Source of the DNA: JAUUSJ01 sp051880475
GTDB lineage: Bacteria; Bacillota; Clostridia; Lachnospirales; Lachnospiraceae
Assembly (NCBI GenBank): GCA_051880475.1
Contig: JBJEOA010000040.1
Coordinates: forward strand, 1 to 45,934
DNA: 45,934 nt
Direction of reading: 5' to 3'
The notes under the pieces were generated by a model that searched no databases, was not told the origin of the DNA, and saw only the letters and a program-made list of their open reading frames with translations. This document shows positions 23,765 through 33,121 of the stretch, in pieces. A program made the translations under genes and the position numbers. Within the stretch, counting starts at the first letter, position 1. Each line of letters begins with the position of its first letter.

Positions 23765-23947
23765 TTATTTATGCACTGGAGTAATAATAGGTTTTCCCTC
23801 TGCATCAAGAAGTGGTGTCAAGCCTCCTGAATATCCAGCATGATGATACAGATAATTAACGCCAGTTTTTATGTCAACCCAGATCTCTGTTACGTCAAAC
23901 GTCCCCTGACTGTACTTCTTTACAAACCTCTTCTCTTTATTATCCAT
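23765..23947 (-). CDS. DUF6440-family small protein
   Basis: 60 aa. The start at 23947 follows GGGGGAAGG; a longer frame from 23971 would include the ribosome site. The pattern is that of DUF6440: KEKRF at the start, IWVDIKTGVNYLYHHAGYSGGLTPLLD and GKPII at the end. The function is unknown. It is probably cytoplasmic and monocistronic, with a stem-loop after it. Confidence 0.78.
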   Translation of the reverse strand: MDNKEKRFVKKYSQGTFDVTEIWVDIKTGVNYLYHHAGYSGGLTPLLDAEGKPIITPVHK

Positions 23948-24111
23948 TATCCTTCCCCCCAATAAATACATCTTAATTTTTAAATTATAGCATAATTAAG
24001 GTAATATTTCTATCCTTATTTTACAAAAAAGAAAAACAAAATTGCTATTATCCATTTATAAATTAGAAGCATATCATTTTTATAGTATTTCGCCAATACA
24101 CAGCTAAGAGC

Positions 24112-24284
24112 AAGCCAAGATATGCTCTAAAAACAATAGAGAGTGGAGCGATTTTTCGATATACTTAGCTTTGCTGCGGCAGCACTGTTCGAGTGCCAAA
24201 GGCACGAGTTTGCGTAAGCAGCATAAATCAGCGTATGTCGAAAAATCGTGGGAACGAACGTGTTTTCAGAGCATATCTTGGCTT
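24112..24284. repeat. Long hairpin-forming element at contig edge
   Basis: Outer arms 24112-24135 and 24261-24284 match at 23 of 24 positions (left arm begins AAGCCAAGATATGCTCT). A second pair, 24149-24164 and 24233-24248, matches at 15 of 16. A third pair, GCTGC/GCAGC, lies at 24173-24177 and 24218-24222. The whole 173 bases can fold into one long hairpin with a head of about 40 bases. The right arm runs straight into the N run, which is what a high-copy repeat does to an assembly. It has no coding frame and looks like a MITE or a structured RNA. Confidence 0.75.
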
Positions 24285-24384
24285 NNNNNNNNNNNNNNNN
24301 NNNNNNNNNNNNNNNNNNNNNNNNNNNNNNNNNNNNNNNNNNNNNNNNNNNNNNNNNNNNNNNNNNNNNNNNNNNNNNNNNNNN
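24285..24384. other. Assembly gap (100 N)
   Basis: Placeholder gap. It hides the last roughly 25 codons of lysA and the right flank of the hairpin element. The true length is unknown. Confidence 0.95.
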
Positions 24385-25565
24385 CTTCCATCCTCTTTCA
24401 ATAAAATCTCAGCGGAGCGAAGTCTTCCATTATAATTATATCCCATAGAAAATCCATGAGCACCTGAATCATGAATGACTAATAAATCTCCCTTATCAAT
24501 CTTTGGAAGATTTCTATCTACTGCAAACTTATCGTTATTCTCGCAGAGAGAACCAACGACATCGTAAATATGGTCACAAGGAGCATCCTCTTTCCCCATA
24601 ACTGTAATATGATGGTATGCACCATACATAGCTGGACGCATTAAGTTTGCAGCGCAGGCATCTACACCAATATACTCTTTATAAGTATGTTTCTCGTGAA
24701 CCGCCTTTGTCACAAGATGACCGTTTGGTGCAAGCATATAGCGACCTAATTCTGTAAAAATCTTCACATCACCCATTCCAGCTGGAACTAATACTTCCTC
24801 ATAAGCTTTTCTTACACCCTCACCGATTGCCATAATATCATTTGGCTCCTTGTCTGGTGTATAAGGAATTCCAACTCCTCCTGAAAGATTAATAAATCCG
24901 ATATGAACATCTGTCTCTTCTTTTAGCTCGACTGCAACTTCAAATAAAATTTTAGCGAGTGTTGGGTAATACTCATTTGTCACTGTATTACTTGCAAGAA
25001 ATGCGTGAATACCAAACTCCTCTACTCCAAGCTCTTTTAATCTTATATAAGCTTCCTTAATCTGTTCTCTTGTCATACCATATTTTGCATCTCCAGGATT
25101 ATCCATAATTGTATTAGAAATTGCAAATTTTCCGCCTGGATTAAAACGACAGCAAATTCTCTTAGGGATTCCTGCTGTCTCCTTTAAAAAGTCAATATGA
25201 GTAATATCATCTAAATTAATGATTGCGTTTAATTCTCTCGCTTTTACAAACTCCTCTGCCGGTGTCTCGTTAGAAGAAAACATAATCTCATCTCCACGAA
25301 TTCCACAGCGTTCAGACATTAAAAGCTCTGTCAAAGAAGAACAATCTGTTCCACATCCCTCTTCTCTTAAAATCTTTAAAATCGTTGGGTTTGGTGTCGC
25401 CTTCACAGCAAAATATTCTTTAAATCCCGGATTCCAAGAAAACGCTTTATTTAAAGCTCTTGCTGTCTGTCTAATTCCTTTTTCATCATATAAATGAAAT
25501 GGAGTTGGGTATTTTGCCACAATCTCCTCTAATTGTTCCTTTGTCACAAATGGTTTTTTTAACAT
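24385..25565 (-). CDS. lysA: Diaminopimelate decarboxylase (3' end in gap)
   Basis: 393 codons are visible, against about 420 for the family; the C-terminus is lost in the gap. PLP lysine is in FAVKATPNP near residue 53. LSGGVGIPY is the Gly-rich phosphate loop. The second-subunit segment GSLCENNDKF carries the active-site Cys-Glu. GVDACAANLMRPAMYGAYH and DSGAHGFSMGYNYNGR are typical. It removes CO2 from meso-diaminopimelate to give lysine. It could instead be a related carboxynorspermidine or diamino-acid decarboxylase, but the motif set fits LysA better. It is monocistronic in what can be seen; the start at 25565 has AAGGAAAGAGG upstream. Confidence 0.88.
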
Positions 25566-25645
25566 TTTCCTCTTTCCTTTCTCTCTCGTCTTTTTTCTCT
25601 CTTCTTATCTCATTTTTCTAATTTAACTATTTTAATTCCATTATT

Positions 25646-27643
25646 CTAATTTCTTTCTATTTGAAGAGAGCCATATTTTTTTATAAAATCTATATGAAAG
25701 CTTTTTGTGCCATGTTTTTCAAAGAGCACTTTTGCTTTTTTACTATCTAAATACGTAATAGTCCCCACACCATATTTTGGATGTCTTACTCTAGCTCCAA
25801 CAATAAATGACTCCGAGTCAAACGAAATCTCTGGCAAAAACAAAGACGGGGCTATTTCTTTATGAAATAATTCTTTTACTGTAAATACATGTAAATATTT
25901 TTTTGCCCTTGTAAGAGCCACATAAAAGAGTCTTCTCTCTTCCTCAATCTCGGCATCCTTCACTGCCTTCTTGTGAGGAATCACACCCTCATTCACCTCT
26001 GGCACAAAGACAACTTCATACTCTAGCCCTTTTGCGCTATGCATAGTTGTAAGCACAATACGGTTTTTCTCCTGTTTTTCTTCCTGCTTTTGTCTTTTTA
26101 ATTCTTCACCATACATCTTAATATGTTTAAAAAACTCCAAAATAGTATCAAACTCCTTCGCACTTTCTTGGATTTCTTGAATCACATCAAATAATTCATC
26201 GACATTAATTCTTCGAAACTCTGCGTATTCTCTAAGATACTTATCATAGCCAATCACATTTCGAATATAAGTAATCGCCGCATAGGGAGGCATATCTTTT
26301 ATCATATCTAAATCCTTAATAAAATCCAAAATTCTTTGTACCATCCACGGCTTATCTGTCATTTTATATGCGATATCTCGAAGGTCAATCACTGGAGCTT
26401 TTAGCATATCTCGCTTGACATAGCGATTTGGACGATTGATAATCGACAAAATTTTCGCCCTCTCTCGGCTGCCAAGAGCCACCTCCATATAGGTAAGTAA
26501 GTTTTTTGCTATCCAGTGGTCATAAATATTTGGAATTCCATCTTTTACTTGAAACGGAAGATTATACTCCATCAAGGCTCGAATTAAAGTTCCAGGCTGA
26601 ATATTCGTTCTAAAAATAACAGCCATCTCTTGATATGGAATTCCATCCTTTGCATACTGCCTAATCAACTCAATCATTTTTAGATTTTCCTCCCGCTGTG
26701 TCTGAAAACTTCGAATATCAACGGGACAAAAATTAGGACTATTCGCCTTTATTTCCTTTTGAAATCGTTTTTCATTATTCTCAATTAATCGCTTTGCACA
26801 TTCCACAATATCCGTACTAGAGCGATAATTAATATCTAAAATAACTTTCTTGCACTCTTTATATTCCGACTCAAATCCAAGCATAATTTCTGGCTTTGCA
26901 CCTCGAAACTGATAAATCGACTGGTCATCATCTCCGACAATAAAAAGATTATTTCTCGGCTTTGCAAGCATCTGAATAATCGCAAACTGAATTTTATTAA
27001 TATCTTGAAACTCATCTACTAAAATATACTGAAATTTATTTTGCCATATCTTCAAAATATCAGGTCTTTGGTCAAATAATTCATAGCAAAAAACAAGCAT
27101 ATCATCAAAATCAAGTAACCTTTCTCTTCTCAATTTCTCATCATAGGCACGATAAATATTGCAAAATATATCATCTGCACAAGAGTTACTGTGATAATAT
27201 TCAAGATTCATCATCTCACCTTTTACAAGACTAATTTCTCCGACTACACTGGAAATAAAATCATTCTCCTCGTCAATTTCCAAATCCATAGAATGAATAA
27301 TCTCTGTGAGAAACTGTCGCTTTTTCTCTTCCCTTAAAATATTATCGCCCGTCAATCCGTAAGCATACCGCAAAATCGAAAAAAAGATTGAGTGGAAAGT
27401 TCCAAAACTCACCGGAAGACTTTGCCCCGTTAATCGGTTAAAGCGTTCTTTCATTTCTTTAGCCGCCGCCTTCGTAAAGGTGACGACTAAGATATTAGAA
27501 GGGTTCACACCCGCATATTCAATTAACCATCTCGTTCGATAAGTTATAACAAGCGTTTTTCCAGAGCCTGGACCCGCAAGCACAAGCATCGGACCATCTT
27601 TATGAGTAATGGCACGCTTTTGTTCTTCATTAAAAGAAGCCAT
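25646..27643 (-). CDS. UvrD/PcrA-type superfamily 1 DNA helicase
   Basis: 665 aa. Motif I is LAGPGSGKT (residues 22-30); motif Ia VVTFTKAAAKEMKER; motif II VDEFQDIN near 213; motif III VGDDDQSIYQFRGA near 236; motif IV NYRSS; motif V TTMHSAKGLEYEVVF; motif VI RRLFYVALTRAKK. The C-terminal Tudor-like segment (VGARVRHPKYGVGTI) is typical of PcrA. It is about 60-80 residues shorter than Bacillus PcrA, with compact 1B/2B domains. It unwinds DNA 3' to 5' in repair and replication-fork clearing. Its start directly abuts the gltX stop (TAG then ATG), so the two are co-transcribed, with gltX first. Confidence 0.93.
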   Translation of the reverse strand: MASFNEEQKRAITHKDGPMLVLAGPGSGKTLVITYRTRWLIEYAGVNPSNILVVTFTKAAAKEMKERFNRLTGQSLPVSFGTFHSIFFSILRYAYGLTGDNILREEKKRQFLTEIIHSMDLEIDEENDFISSVVGEISLVKGEMMNLEYYHSNSCADDIFCNIYRAYDEKLRRERLLDFDDMLVFCYELFDQRPDILKIWQNKFQYILVDEFQDINKIQFAIIQMLAKPRNNLFIVGDDDQSIYQFRGAKPEIMLGFESEYKECKKVILDINYRSSTDIVECAKRLIENNEKRFQKEIKANSPNFCPVDIRSFQTQREENLKMIELIRQYAKDGIPYQEMAVIFRTNIQPGTLIRALMEYNLPFQVKDGIPNIYDHWIAKNLLTYMEVALGSRERAKILSIINRPNRYVKRDMLKAPVIDLRDIAYKMTDKPWMVQRILDFIKDLDMIKDMPPYAAITYIRNVIGYDKYLREYAEFRRINVDELFDVIQEIQESAKEFDTILEFFKHIKMYGEELKRQKQEEKQEKNRIVLTTMHSAKGLEYEVVFVPEVNEGVIPHKKAVKDAEIEEERRLFYVALTRAKKYLHVFTVKELFHKEIAPSLFLPEISFDSESFIVGARVRHPKYGVGTITYLDSKKAKVLFEKHGTKSFHIDFIKKYGSLQIERN

Positions 27644-29101
27644 CTATTGTACTTCCTCTAATTTTTGAATACCAATCTGGATTCTTCTCAATGCCTCTTC
27701 TTTTCCAACAATTTCCATAATTTCAAATGCTCCGCCTGGTGTCATCTGTTTTCCAGAAACTGCTGTACGAACTGGCCACATAGCCTGACCATTTTTAATA
27801 CCCTTTTCTTTTACATACGCCATTGTCACTTCATATAAGTGATTTCTGTCATAATTATCCTCAGCCTCATAGATTGGATATAACTCTTTTAATACAGTAA
27901 GAGAATTCTCCTCGTTGGTCTTCATTTTTTTATGTTTATACATTGTCACATCATAATCTGGCAATTCCTCAAAGAAATCAATATGACCAGCAATATCTGT
28001 AAAACGCTCAATTCTTGTTTTTACAAGGTCACAAATCTTTTCTAAATCCATATCCTTTTTAATAACTTCTTTCACATATGGAATCGCCATCTCATAGAAA
28101 GCTTCATTGTCCATTTTCTTAATATACTCGCCGTTCATCCAGCTAAGTTTTACCATATCAAATACAGCTGGTGACTTAGACATATGATGATAATCAAACT
28201 CTTTTACTAATTCCTCTAAAGAGAAAATTTCTTGATTATTTTCTGGACTCCAGCCAAGTAAAGCAACAAAATTAATAATTGCCTCTGTCAAAAATCCCTG
28301 CTCTTGTAAATCTTCAAAAGAAGAATGTCCAGAACGCTTACTTAATTTTTTATGTTCCTCATTTGTAATAAGTGGGCAGTGAACATAAGTTGGAATTTCC
28401 CATCCAAAAGCCTCATATAAACGGTTATACTTTGGTGTAGAAGATAAGTATTCATTTCCTCTTACAACATGAGTAATTCCCATCAAATGGTCGTCCACTA
28501 CGTTGGCAAAATTATAAGTTGGATATCCATCAGATTTAATCAAAATCATATCGTCAAGCTCGCTATTATCAACCTCAATTTTTCCATAAATATCATCCAT
28601 GAAATAAGTTGTTCCCTCTGTCGGATTATTTTGACGAATAACATAAGGAATTCCAGAAGCTAATTTCTCCTCTACCTCTTCTTTTGACAGATGTAGGCAA
28701 TGTTTGTCATACTGTACAATCTCCTTGCCAGAAATCTCAGTCTTTAAGCTCTCAAGTCTTTCTTCGTCGCAAAAGCAATAATACGCCTCACCTTTTTCAA
28801 TTAATTTCTTCGCATACTCAAGATAAATTCCCGATGCCTGTCTCTCACTTTGTACATAAGGTCCTACTTCACCACCGATATCTGGTCCCTCGTCGTGAAT
28901 CAATCCCGTTTTCTTTAATGTACGATAAATAATATCAACGGCACCTTCTACTAAACGAACCTGGTCTGTATCCTCTATTCTTAAAATAAAATCGCCACCC
29001 TCATGTTTTGCAATCAAATATGCATAAAGAGCTGTTCTTAAATTTCCAACATGCATTCTTCCAGTTGGGCTTGGGGCAAATCTTGTTCTTACTTTACTCA
29101 T
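27644..29101 (-). CDS. gltX: Glutamyl-tRNA synthetase
   Basis: 485 aa, a standard length. The class I HIGH motif is in APSPTGRMHVGNLRTALYAYL (residues 8-28), and the KMSKS-like motif is KLSKRSG near 250. FILRIEDTD and the RLYEAFGW/PTYVHCPLI segments agree. It charges tRNA-Glu, and in many Bacillota also tRNA-Gln for later amidation. It has its own promoter and leader of about 140 bases. The helicase gene follows without spacing. Confidence 0.97.
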   Translation of the reverse strand: MSKVRTRFAPSPTGRMHVGNLRTALYAYLIAKHEGGDFILRIEDTDQVRLVEGAVDIIYRTLKKTGLIHDEGPDIGGEVGPYVQSERQASGIYLEYAKKLIEKGEAYYCFCDEERLESLKTEISGKEIVQYDKHCLHLSKEEVEEKLASGIPYVIRQNNPTEGTTYFMDDIYGKIEVDNSELDDMILIKSDGYPTYNFANVVDDHLMGITHVVRGNEYLSSTPKYNRLYEAFGWEIPTYVHCPLITNEEHKKLSKRSGHSSFEDLQEQGFLTEAIINFVALLGWSPENNQEIFSLEELVKEFDYHHMSKSPAVFDMVKLSWMNGEYIKKMDNEAFYEMAIPYVKEVIKKDMDLEKICDLVKTRIERFTDIAGHIDFFEELPDYDVTMYKHKKMKTNEENSLTVLKELYPIYEAEDNYDRNHLYEVTMAYVKEKGIKNGQAMWPVRTAVSGKQMTPGGAFEIMEIVGKEEALRRIQIGIQKLEEVQ

Positions 29102-29241
29102 CTATTTTTTACATTCCTTTCATTTAATCTTATAATCTACGAGAAAATCTAATATTCTTTTCATTGCTTACGAAAAAATTATAATTTTTTTCTGAAAACC
29201 TTTGTCCTCTAAAGCTTTGCAATACTAGACTTTCACAAATT

Positions 29242-29270
29242 ACTTTATCCCAAGCCAGTCTTTTCGTCAA
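29242..29270 (-). promoter_or_regulatory. Candidate gltX promoter
   Basis: TTGACG (29265-29270), a 17-bp spacer, then TAAAGT (29242-29247) on the minus strand. An AT palindrome follows in the leader near 29172-29189. TGTGAAA/TTTCACA arms (29277-29283 and 29331-29337) lie upstream. Confidence 0.5.
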
Positions 29271-29340
29271 GTATTTCTGTGAAAAAACCTCATATCACTC
29301 AGATGAGAGTAATCCTCCTCCTCTCGTGATTTCACAAAAA

Positions 29341-29366
29341 GAAGCTAGAACTAATGTTCTAGCTTC
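29341..29366 (-). terminator. Terminator after fba
   Basis: GAAGCTAGAAC and GTTCTAGCTTC form a perfect 11-bp stem with a 4-base loop, followed by TTTTT on the minus strand. Confidence 0.92.
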
Positions 29367-29401
29367 CTCACTATAAATATCTTTATTCGGTTTTGTCTCT
29401 A

Positions 29402-30265
29402 TTAAGCTTTGTTGATAGAACCAAATACTTCCATTCTCTCTTTTACTTTAGCTTTGATAGCTTCTGTACCAGGAGCTAATAATTTACGAGGGTCAAATCC
29501 TTTACCCTGTAAGTCTTTTCCTGCCTCGATGTACTTACGAGTAGCCTCTGCGAATACAAGCTGGCAGTCTGTGTTAACATTAATCTTAGCTACACCAAGA
29601 GAGATAGCTTTCTTAATCATCTCATCAGGGATACCTGTACCACCGTGTAATACTAATGGCATATCTCCTGTCTTTTGCTGAATTGCATCTAATGTCTCAA
29701 AGCTTAATCCTGCCCAGTTTTCTGGGTATTTTCCATGGATATTACCGATACCAGCTGCTAACATTGTTACGCCTAAATCAGCGATTCTCTTACACTCATC
29801 TGGATCTGCACACTCACCTGTTCCAACAACACCGTCTTCTTCTCCACCGATAGCTCCAACTTCTGCCTCGATAGACATTCCTTTTTCGTTACAGATAGCA
29901 ACTAACTCTTTTGTCTTTTCTACGTTCTCATCGATATCAAAATGGGATCCGTCGAACATAATGGAAGAGAATCCAGCTTCGATACAAGCTTTAGCTCCTT
30001 CGTAGCTGCCGTGGTCTAAGTGAAGTGCTACAGGAACTGTGATATTAAGCTCTTCTAACATACCGTTAACCATACCAACGATTGTCTTATATCCTGTCAT
30101 ATATTTTCCAGCGCCTTCAGATACACCAAGAATAACTGGAGAGTTATTCTCCTGAGCTGTTAAAAGGATAGCCTTTGTCCACTCTAAGTTGTTAATGTTA
30201 AACTGACCTACTGCATAATGTCCTGCTTTTGCTTTTGTAAGCATTTCTTTTGCTGATACTAACAT
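29402..30265 (-). CDS. fba: Class II fructose-1,6-bisphosphate aldolase
   Basis: 287 aa. Zinc-binding and catalytic segments are VALHLDHGSYEGAK near 80 (catalytic Asp, zinc His), SIEAEVGAIGGEEDG near 130, AAGIGNIHGKYP near 175 (zinc His), PLVLHGGTGIP near 208 (zinc His) and VAKINVNTDC near 230. It splits fructose-1,6-bisphosphate into dihydroxyacetone phosphate and glyceraldehyde-3-phosphate. The length and motifs fit the FbaA/GatY group; a tagatose-bisphosphate substrate is possible given the galactan operon, though the highly biased codons suggest the main glycolytic enzyme. GGAGG precedes the start. Confidence 0.93.
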   Translation of the reverse strand: MLVSAKEMLTKAKAGHYAVGQFNINNLEWTKAILLTAQENNSPVILGVSEGAGKYMTGYKTIVGMVNGMLEELNITVPVALHLDHGSYEGAKACIEAGFSSIMFDGSHFDIDENVEKTKELVAICNEKGMSIEAEVGAIGGEEDGVVGTGECADPDECKRIADLGVTMLAAGIGNIHGKYPENWAGLSFETLDAIQQKTGDMPLVLHGGTGIPDEMIKKAISLGVAKINVNTDCQLVFAEATRKYIEAGKDLQGKGFDPRKLLAPGTEAIKAKVKERMEVFGSINKA

Positions 30266-30415
30266 AATGAATGTCCTCCATATAAAAATATTTTTATAGT
30301 ATAATCAGGGTCTGAAGCTTGCCTTTTAGCCAATCTTCTTAAAAGATAACTAGCGTCATCTCTTCTCTGATATAAGCAATTCTTACGACCCCCTAAGTTG
30401 TATGGATTTATTATA
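30266..30415 (-). promoter_or_regulatory. fba leader and -10 box
   Basis: TATAAT lies at 30410-30415 on the minus strand without a clear -35. The leader of about 140 bases ends in an 18-bp perfect palindrome (30281-30298, TATAAAAATATTTTTATA) directly upstream of the GGAGG site. No known riboswitch is recognised. The rest of the 30266-30620 stretch holds only this and the patatin promoter. Confidence 0.5.
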
Positions 30416-30541
30416 CTCTATTTTTTTCAAAAAATAAAGTATAATCTACATATTTTCACAGAAATTTTTCCGTCAATTGTCAAAACCTTTTCTATAGAGG
30501 TATAGAGGATTCAAGATTCCCTCTCAATCCTTATCCCTTTC

Positions 30542-30570
30542 TTTACATTTTCCTATTAAAATGGTACGAT
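30542..30570 (+). promoter_or_regulatory. Promoter of the patatin gene
   Basis: TTTACA (30542-30547), a 17-bp spacer, then TACGAT (30565-30570), 50 bases before the ATG. Confidence 0.68.
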
Positions 30571-30620
30571 AAAAGAAGCAAAAATATCCAATTTTTAGTA
30601 CTAGAAAGGAATATTATTTT

Positions 30621-31198
30621 ATGAATGGTCTATTTTTACAAGGTGGAGGAGCCAAGGGAGCCTTTGAAGCTGGAGCTATCTATGCCCTTAGAGAGGCAGG
30701 TCTTACATTTTCCACTGTATCTGGAACTTCCATCGGTTCCATCAACGGATATTATTTATATATGGGACAAGAAGAGGCAATGAAACGCTTCTATACAGAA
30801 TGTAATCTTATGCCTGTTATACAAGGACAAGTCATCACCGACGTAATTCCAAATGAAATTTTAATTTATCGCCTTCGCCGTCTTTCCTGCGCAGGTTCTG
30901 CCGTTGAGAGATTTTATGTCAATTATGTACATGTAGAAGACGGCAAAAAAATCGAAATCCAAAAAGATTTAGCAAAAGAAGATAAGGTATCTCAGATAAA
31001 AGCCATTACGGCAAGCTCTCTTCTTCCGTTTTCTCTTCCAGAAGGACTTACTTGTGTAACCGCCGTTGAGGCTGGCACAAAATATAGTGACCGCATTATG
31101 GGACCTCATTTTGACGCCGATGTCGCTGCCGGCAAATACGAGAATCGAGATTTAGACGGTGGTATTTTAAATAATTTCTTTATGGAGCCTTTTATAAC
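30621..31198 (+). CDS. Patatin-like phospholipase (3' end in gap)
   Basis: 192 codons are visible before the gap. The oxyanion loop is LQGGGAKGAFEAG (residues 5-17), the nucleophile serine is in GTSIGSINGY near 35, and the catalytic Asp is in the DGGI motif near 183. All parts of the Ser-Asp dyad are present, so the enzyme should be active as an acyl-lipid hydrolase in the cytoplasm or at the membrane. There is no signal peptide. Bacterial members usually have 250-320 residues, so 60 or more are hidden. The neighbouring gene on the other side of the gap is convergent. Confidence 0.87.
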
Positions 31199-31298
31199 NN
31201 NNNNNNNNNNNNNNNNNNNNNNNNNNNNNNNNNNNNNNNNNNNNNNNNNNNNNNNNNNNNNNNNNNNNNNNNNNNNNNNNNNNNNNNNNNNNNNNNNN
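31199..31298. other. Assembly gap (100 N)
   Basis: Placeholder gap hiding the 3' ends of two convergent genes. It must be longer than 100 bases if both proteins have normal lengths. Confidence 0.9.
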
Positions 31299-31753
31299 TC
31301 CATATCGCCATCATCGAAATGATATTCAAAATTTTCAAAATTTATCGTTCCTACCATGATAGCTAAAAAAATCACCATACAAACTGTCAACACAATGCTA
31401 ATAATAGACATCAATATTCCAACAAATCTTTTTTTATCTCTTGTGTTTTCTGGCTTTCCAGCCAAACATCCACAGATAATACTTGCTATCGCAAGAGGAA
31501 TAGAAAAAATTGTAAAACAACAGCTTATAGATGATAAAATAGAGAGAATTCCTAGCACAAGACAGACGGTTGTAAGTCCATTTGATTTTTCTGCATAGTT
31601 TTCCCGTATATTTGGCAAATGCTCCTCTGTCGAGTTGTATCCATATTGATATGTTTCCTCTTGCCTCTCGTCTATATTTTCATTTACCTCTTCAGTAATT
31701 GGATTTCCCGTATAAGGATCAAATTTTTGCTTTTTATTTTCTTCTCCACTCAT
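31299..31753 (-). CDS. DUF4190-type membrane protein (3' end in gap)
   Basis: 151 codons are visible. The N-terminal 60 residues are polar, with FDPYTGNPIT near 12, a short zinc-ribbon-free linker rich in Glu. Then come two membrane segments (about 62-90, including LVLGILSILSSISCCFTIFS, and 104-132) separated by a GCLAGKPENTRDKKRF loop, the DUF4190 pattern. A third part is lost in the gap after the FENFEYHFDDGD segment. The function is unknown; such proteins are usually small cell-envelope proteins. The start at 31753 has AAGGG upstream; an ATG six codons earlier has no site. Confidence 0.72.
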
Positions 31754-31938
31754 TTTCTTTTTTCCCTTCATATTACTTATTTCTCATATTACCTATAAAA
31801 CAGTCAACAATGATATCTCCTCACCAAGCATAAAGCAATTTACTATATAGTATCATATCTTGTCAAACAATGCTACTCTAATTCGAATCTTATAGAGAAT
31901 ATCTTTATTTTTTAGTAGATTTTATCATAAAAAGAAAA

Positions 31939-31984
31939 AGAGGCGTTCCCCTCACCACAAAAATGTGTGAAGTTTCCCGCCTCT
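31939..31984 (-). terminator. Terminator after ldh
   Basis: AGAGGCG and CGCCTCT arms with an inner imperfect hairpin (TTCACACA/TGTGGTGA type), followed on the minus strand by a T run. Confidence 0.9.
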
Positions 31985-32000
31985 AAAAAATCGTGAAAAA

Positions 32001-32942
32001 TTATAAATCTAATCCCTCTAAAACATTGTGAAGTTCTCTAGCAGAAGCTTGTAATTTTCCTAACTCTTCATCACTTAGAGGAATCTCTAAAATTTGTTCT
32101 GCTCCGTTCTTAGATACAATCGTTGGAACACTAATACATACATCGTCAATTCCGTACTGTCCCTCTAAGAGACTAGTAACTGGAAGTACACTGTGAGAAT
32201 TTTTCATAACTGCCTCGGCAATTCTTCCAACTGCCATAGCTACACCGTAGTAAGTTGCCCCTTTTCTCTTAATGATCTCATAAGCACTATCTCTTACAGT
32301 TTGATAAATTCTTTCCATAGATTCCTCGTGAGCGTAATGTCCGCGAAGCTCACAAAAATCATTTACTTGAATTCCAGCTACGTTTGCACCGCTCCATACT
32401 GCTAACTCACTATCTCCATGCTCTCCGATAATAACGGCATGTACACTCTTGCTGTCAACTTGTAAATGCTCTCCAAGAAGATAACGGAAACGAGCAGAGT
32501 CAAGAACTGTACCGCTACCAAATACTCTCTCCTTTGGATAACCAGAAAGTTTAAGAGCTACATATGTTAAAATATCTACTGGATTTGCAACGATCATTAA
32601 AATTCCTTCGAAATTTCTCTTTGTAATCTCTGGAATAATAGATTTAAAAATCGCTACATTTTTGTGTACCAAGTCAAGTCTTGTCTCTCCTGGTTTTTGA
32701 TTTGCTCCTGCTGTGATAATAATTAAACCGCAGTCTGCAATATCATCGTAATCCCCTGCATAAATTTTCACTGGTGCAACATATGGACGTCCATGGCTTA
32801 AGTCCATAGCCTCGCCCTCTGCTTTTTCTTTGTTTGCATCAACTAATACTAATTCAGAAAATAATCCCTTGCCAATTAAGCTAAATGCGGAAGCAGATCC
32901 CACAAATCCACATCCAATTATCGCTGCTTTTTGAATATTCAT
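32001..32942 (-). CDS. ldh: L-lactate dehydrogenase
   Basis: 313 aa. The Rossmann motif is AAIIGCGFVGSASA (residues 6-19), followed by LVDANKEKAEGEAMDLSHG. GANQKPGETRLDLV carries the catalytic Arg loop with the Gln that marks lactate rather than malate specificity. VANPVDILTY and VIIGEHGDSELAVWS give the substrate Asn/Asp and catalytic His. It reduces pyruvate to L-lactate with NADH. It is monocistronic, with a good promoter, a structured leader and a strong terminator. Confidence 0.95.
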   Translation of the reverse strand: MNIQKAAIIGCGFVGSASAFSLIGKGLFSELVLVDANKEKAEGEAMDLSHGRPYVAPVKIYAGDYDDIADCGLIIITAGANQKPGETRLDLVHKNVAIFKSIIPEITKRNFEGILMIVANPVDILTYVALKLSGYPKERVFGSGTVLDSARFRYLLGEHLQVDSKSVHAVIIGEHGDSELAVWSGANVAGIQVNDFCELRGHYAHEESMERIYQTVRDSAYEIIKRKGATYYGVAMAVGRIAEAVMKNSHSVLPVTSLLEGQYGIDDVCISVPTIVSKNGAEQILEIPLSDEELGKLQASARELHNVLEGLDL

Positions 32943-32969
32943 TTCTTTTGCCCTCCTAAAAAACCTTAT

Positions 32970-33081
32970 CTGTAGATAACGCTACAGTACGATTAGTATT
33001 GCACAAAGCGTGAAAATCTACTCCAAGACTTCCACGCTTTTTCGCTGTTTTTATTATACTATTTTTTTCTGCGAATAACAA
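32970..33081 (-). promoter_or_regulatory. ldh promoter and structured leader
   Basis: TTGTTA (33076-33081), a 17-bp spacer and TATAAT (33053-33058) on the minus strand. The leader holds AAAGCGTG/CACGCTTT arms (33005-33012 and 33033-33040) and CTGTAG-ATAACG-CTACAG (32970-32987). The redox repressor Rex often controls ldh, but I see no clear Rex box. Confidence 0.68.
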
Positions 33082-33121
33082 GATTTTATTTTAGAAATAA
33101 TGAAAATTCCTCTCAAATATT

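Noticed and set aside
24228..24284. C-terminal residues of lysA read through the N run into the hairpin element
   Set aside because: Frame across a placeholder gap is meaningless, and the residues there come from the inverted-repeat arm.
30266..30410. Riboswitch in the fba leader
   Set aside because: I could match it to no known riboswitch core; only a palindrome next to the ribosome site is clear.
32970..33081. Rex operator at ldh
   Set aside because: No TTGTGA-type inverted repeat with the expected spacing was found; the palindromes present have other sequences.
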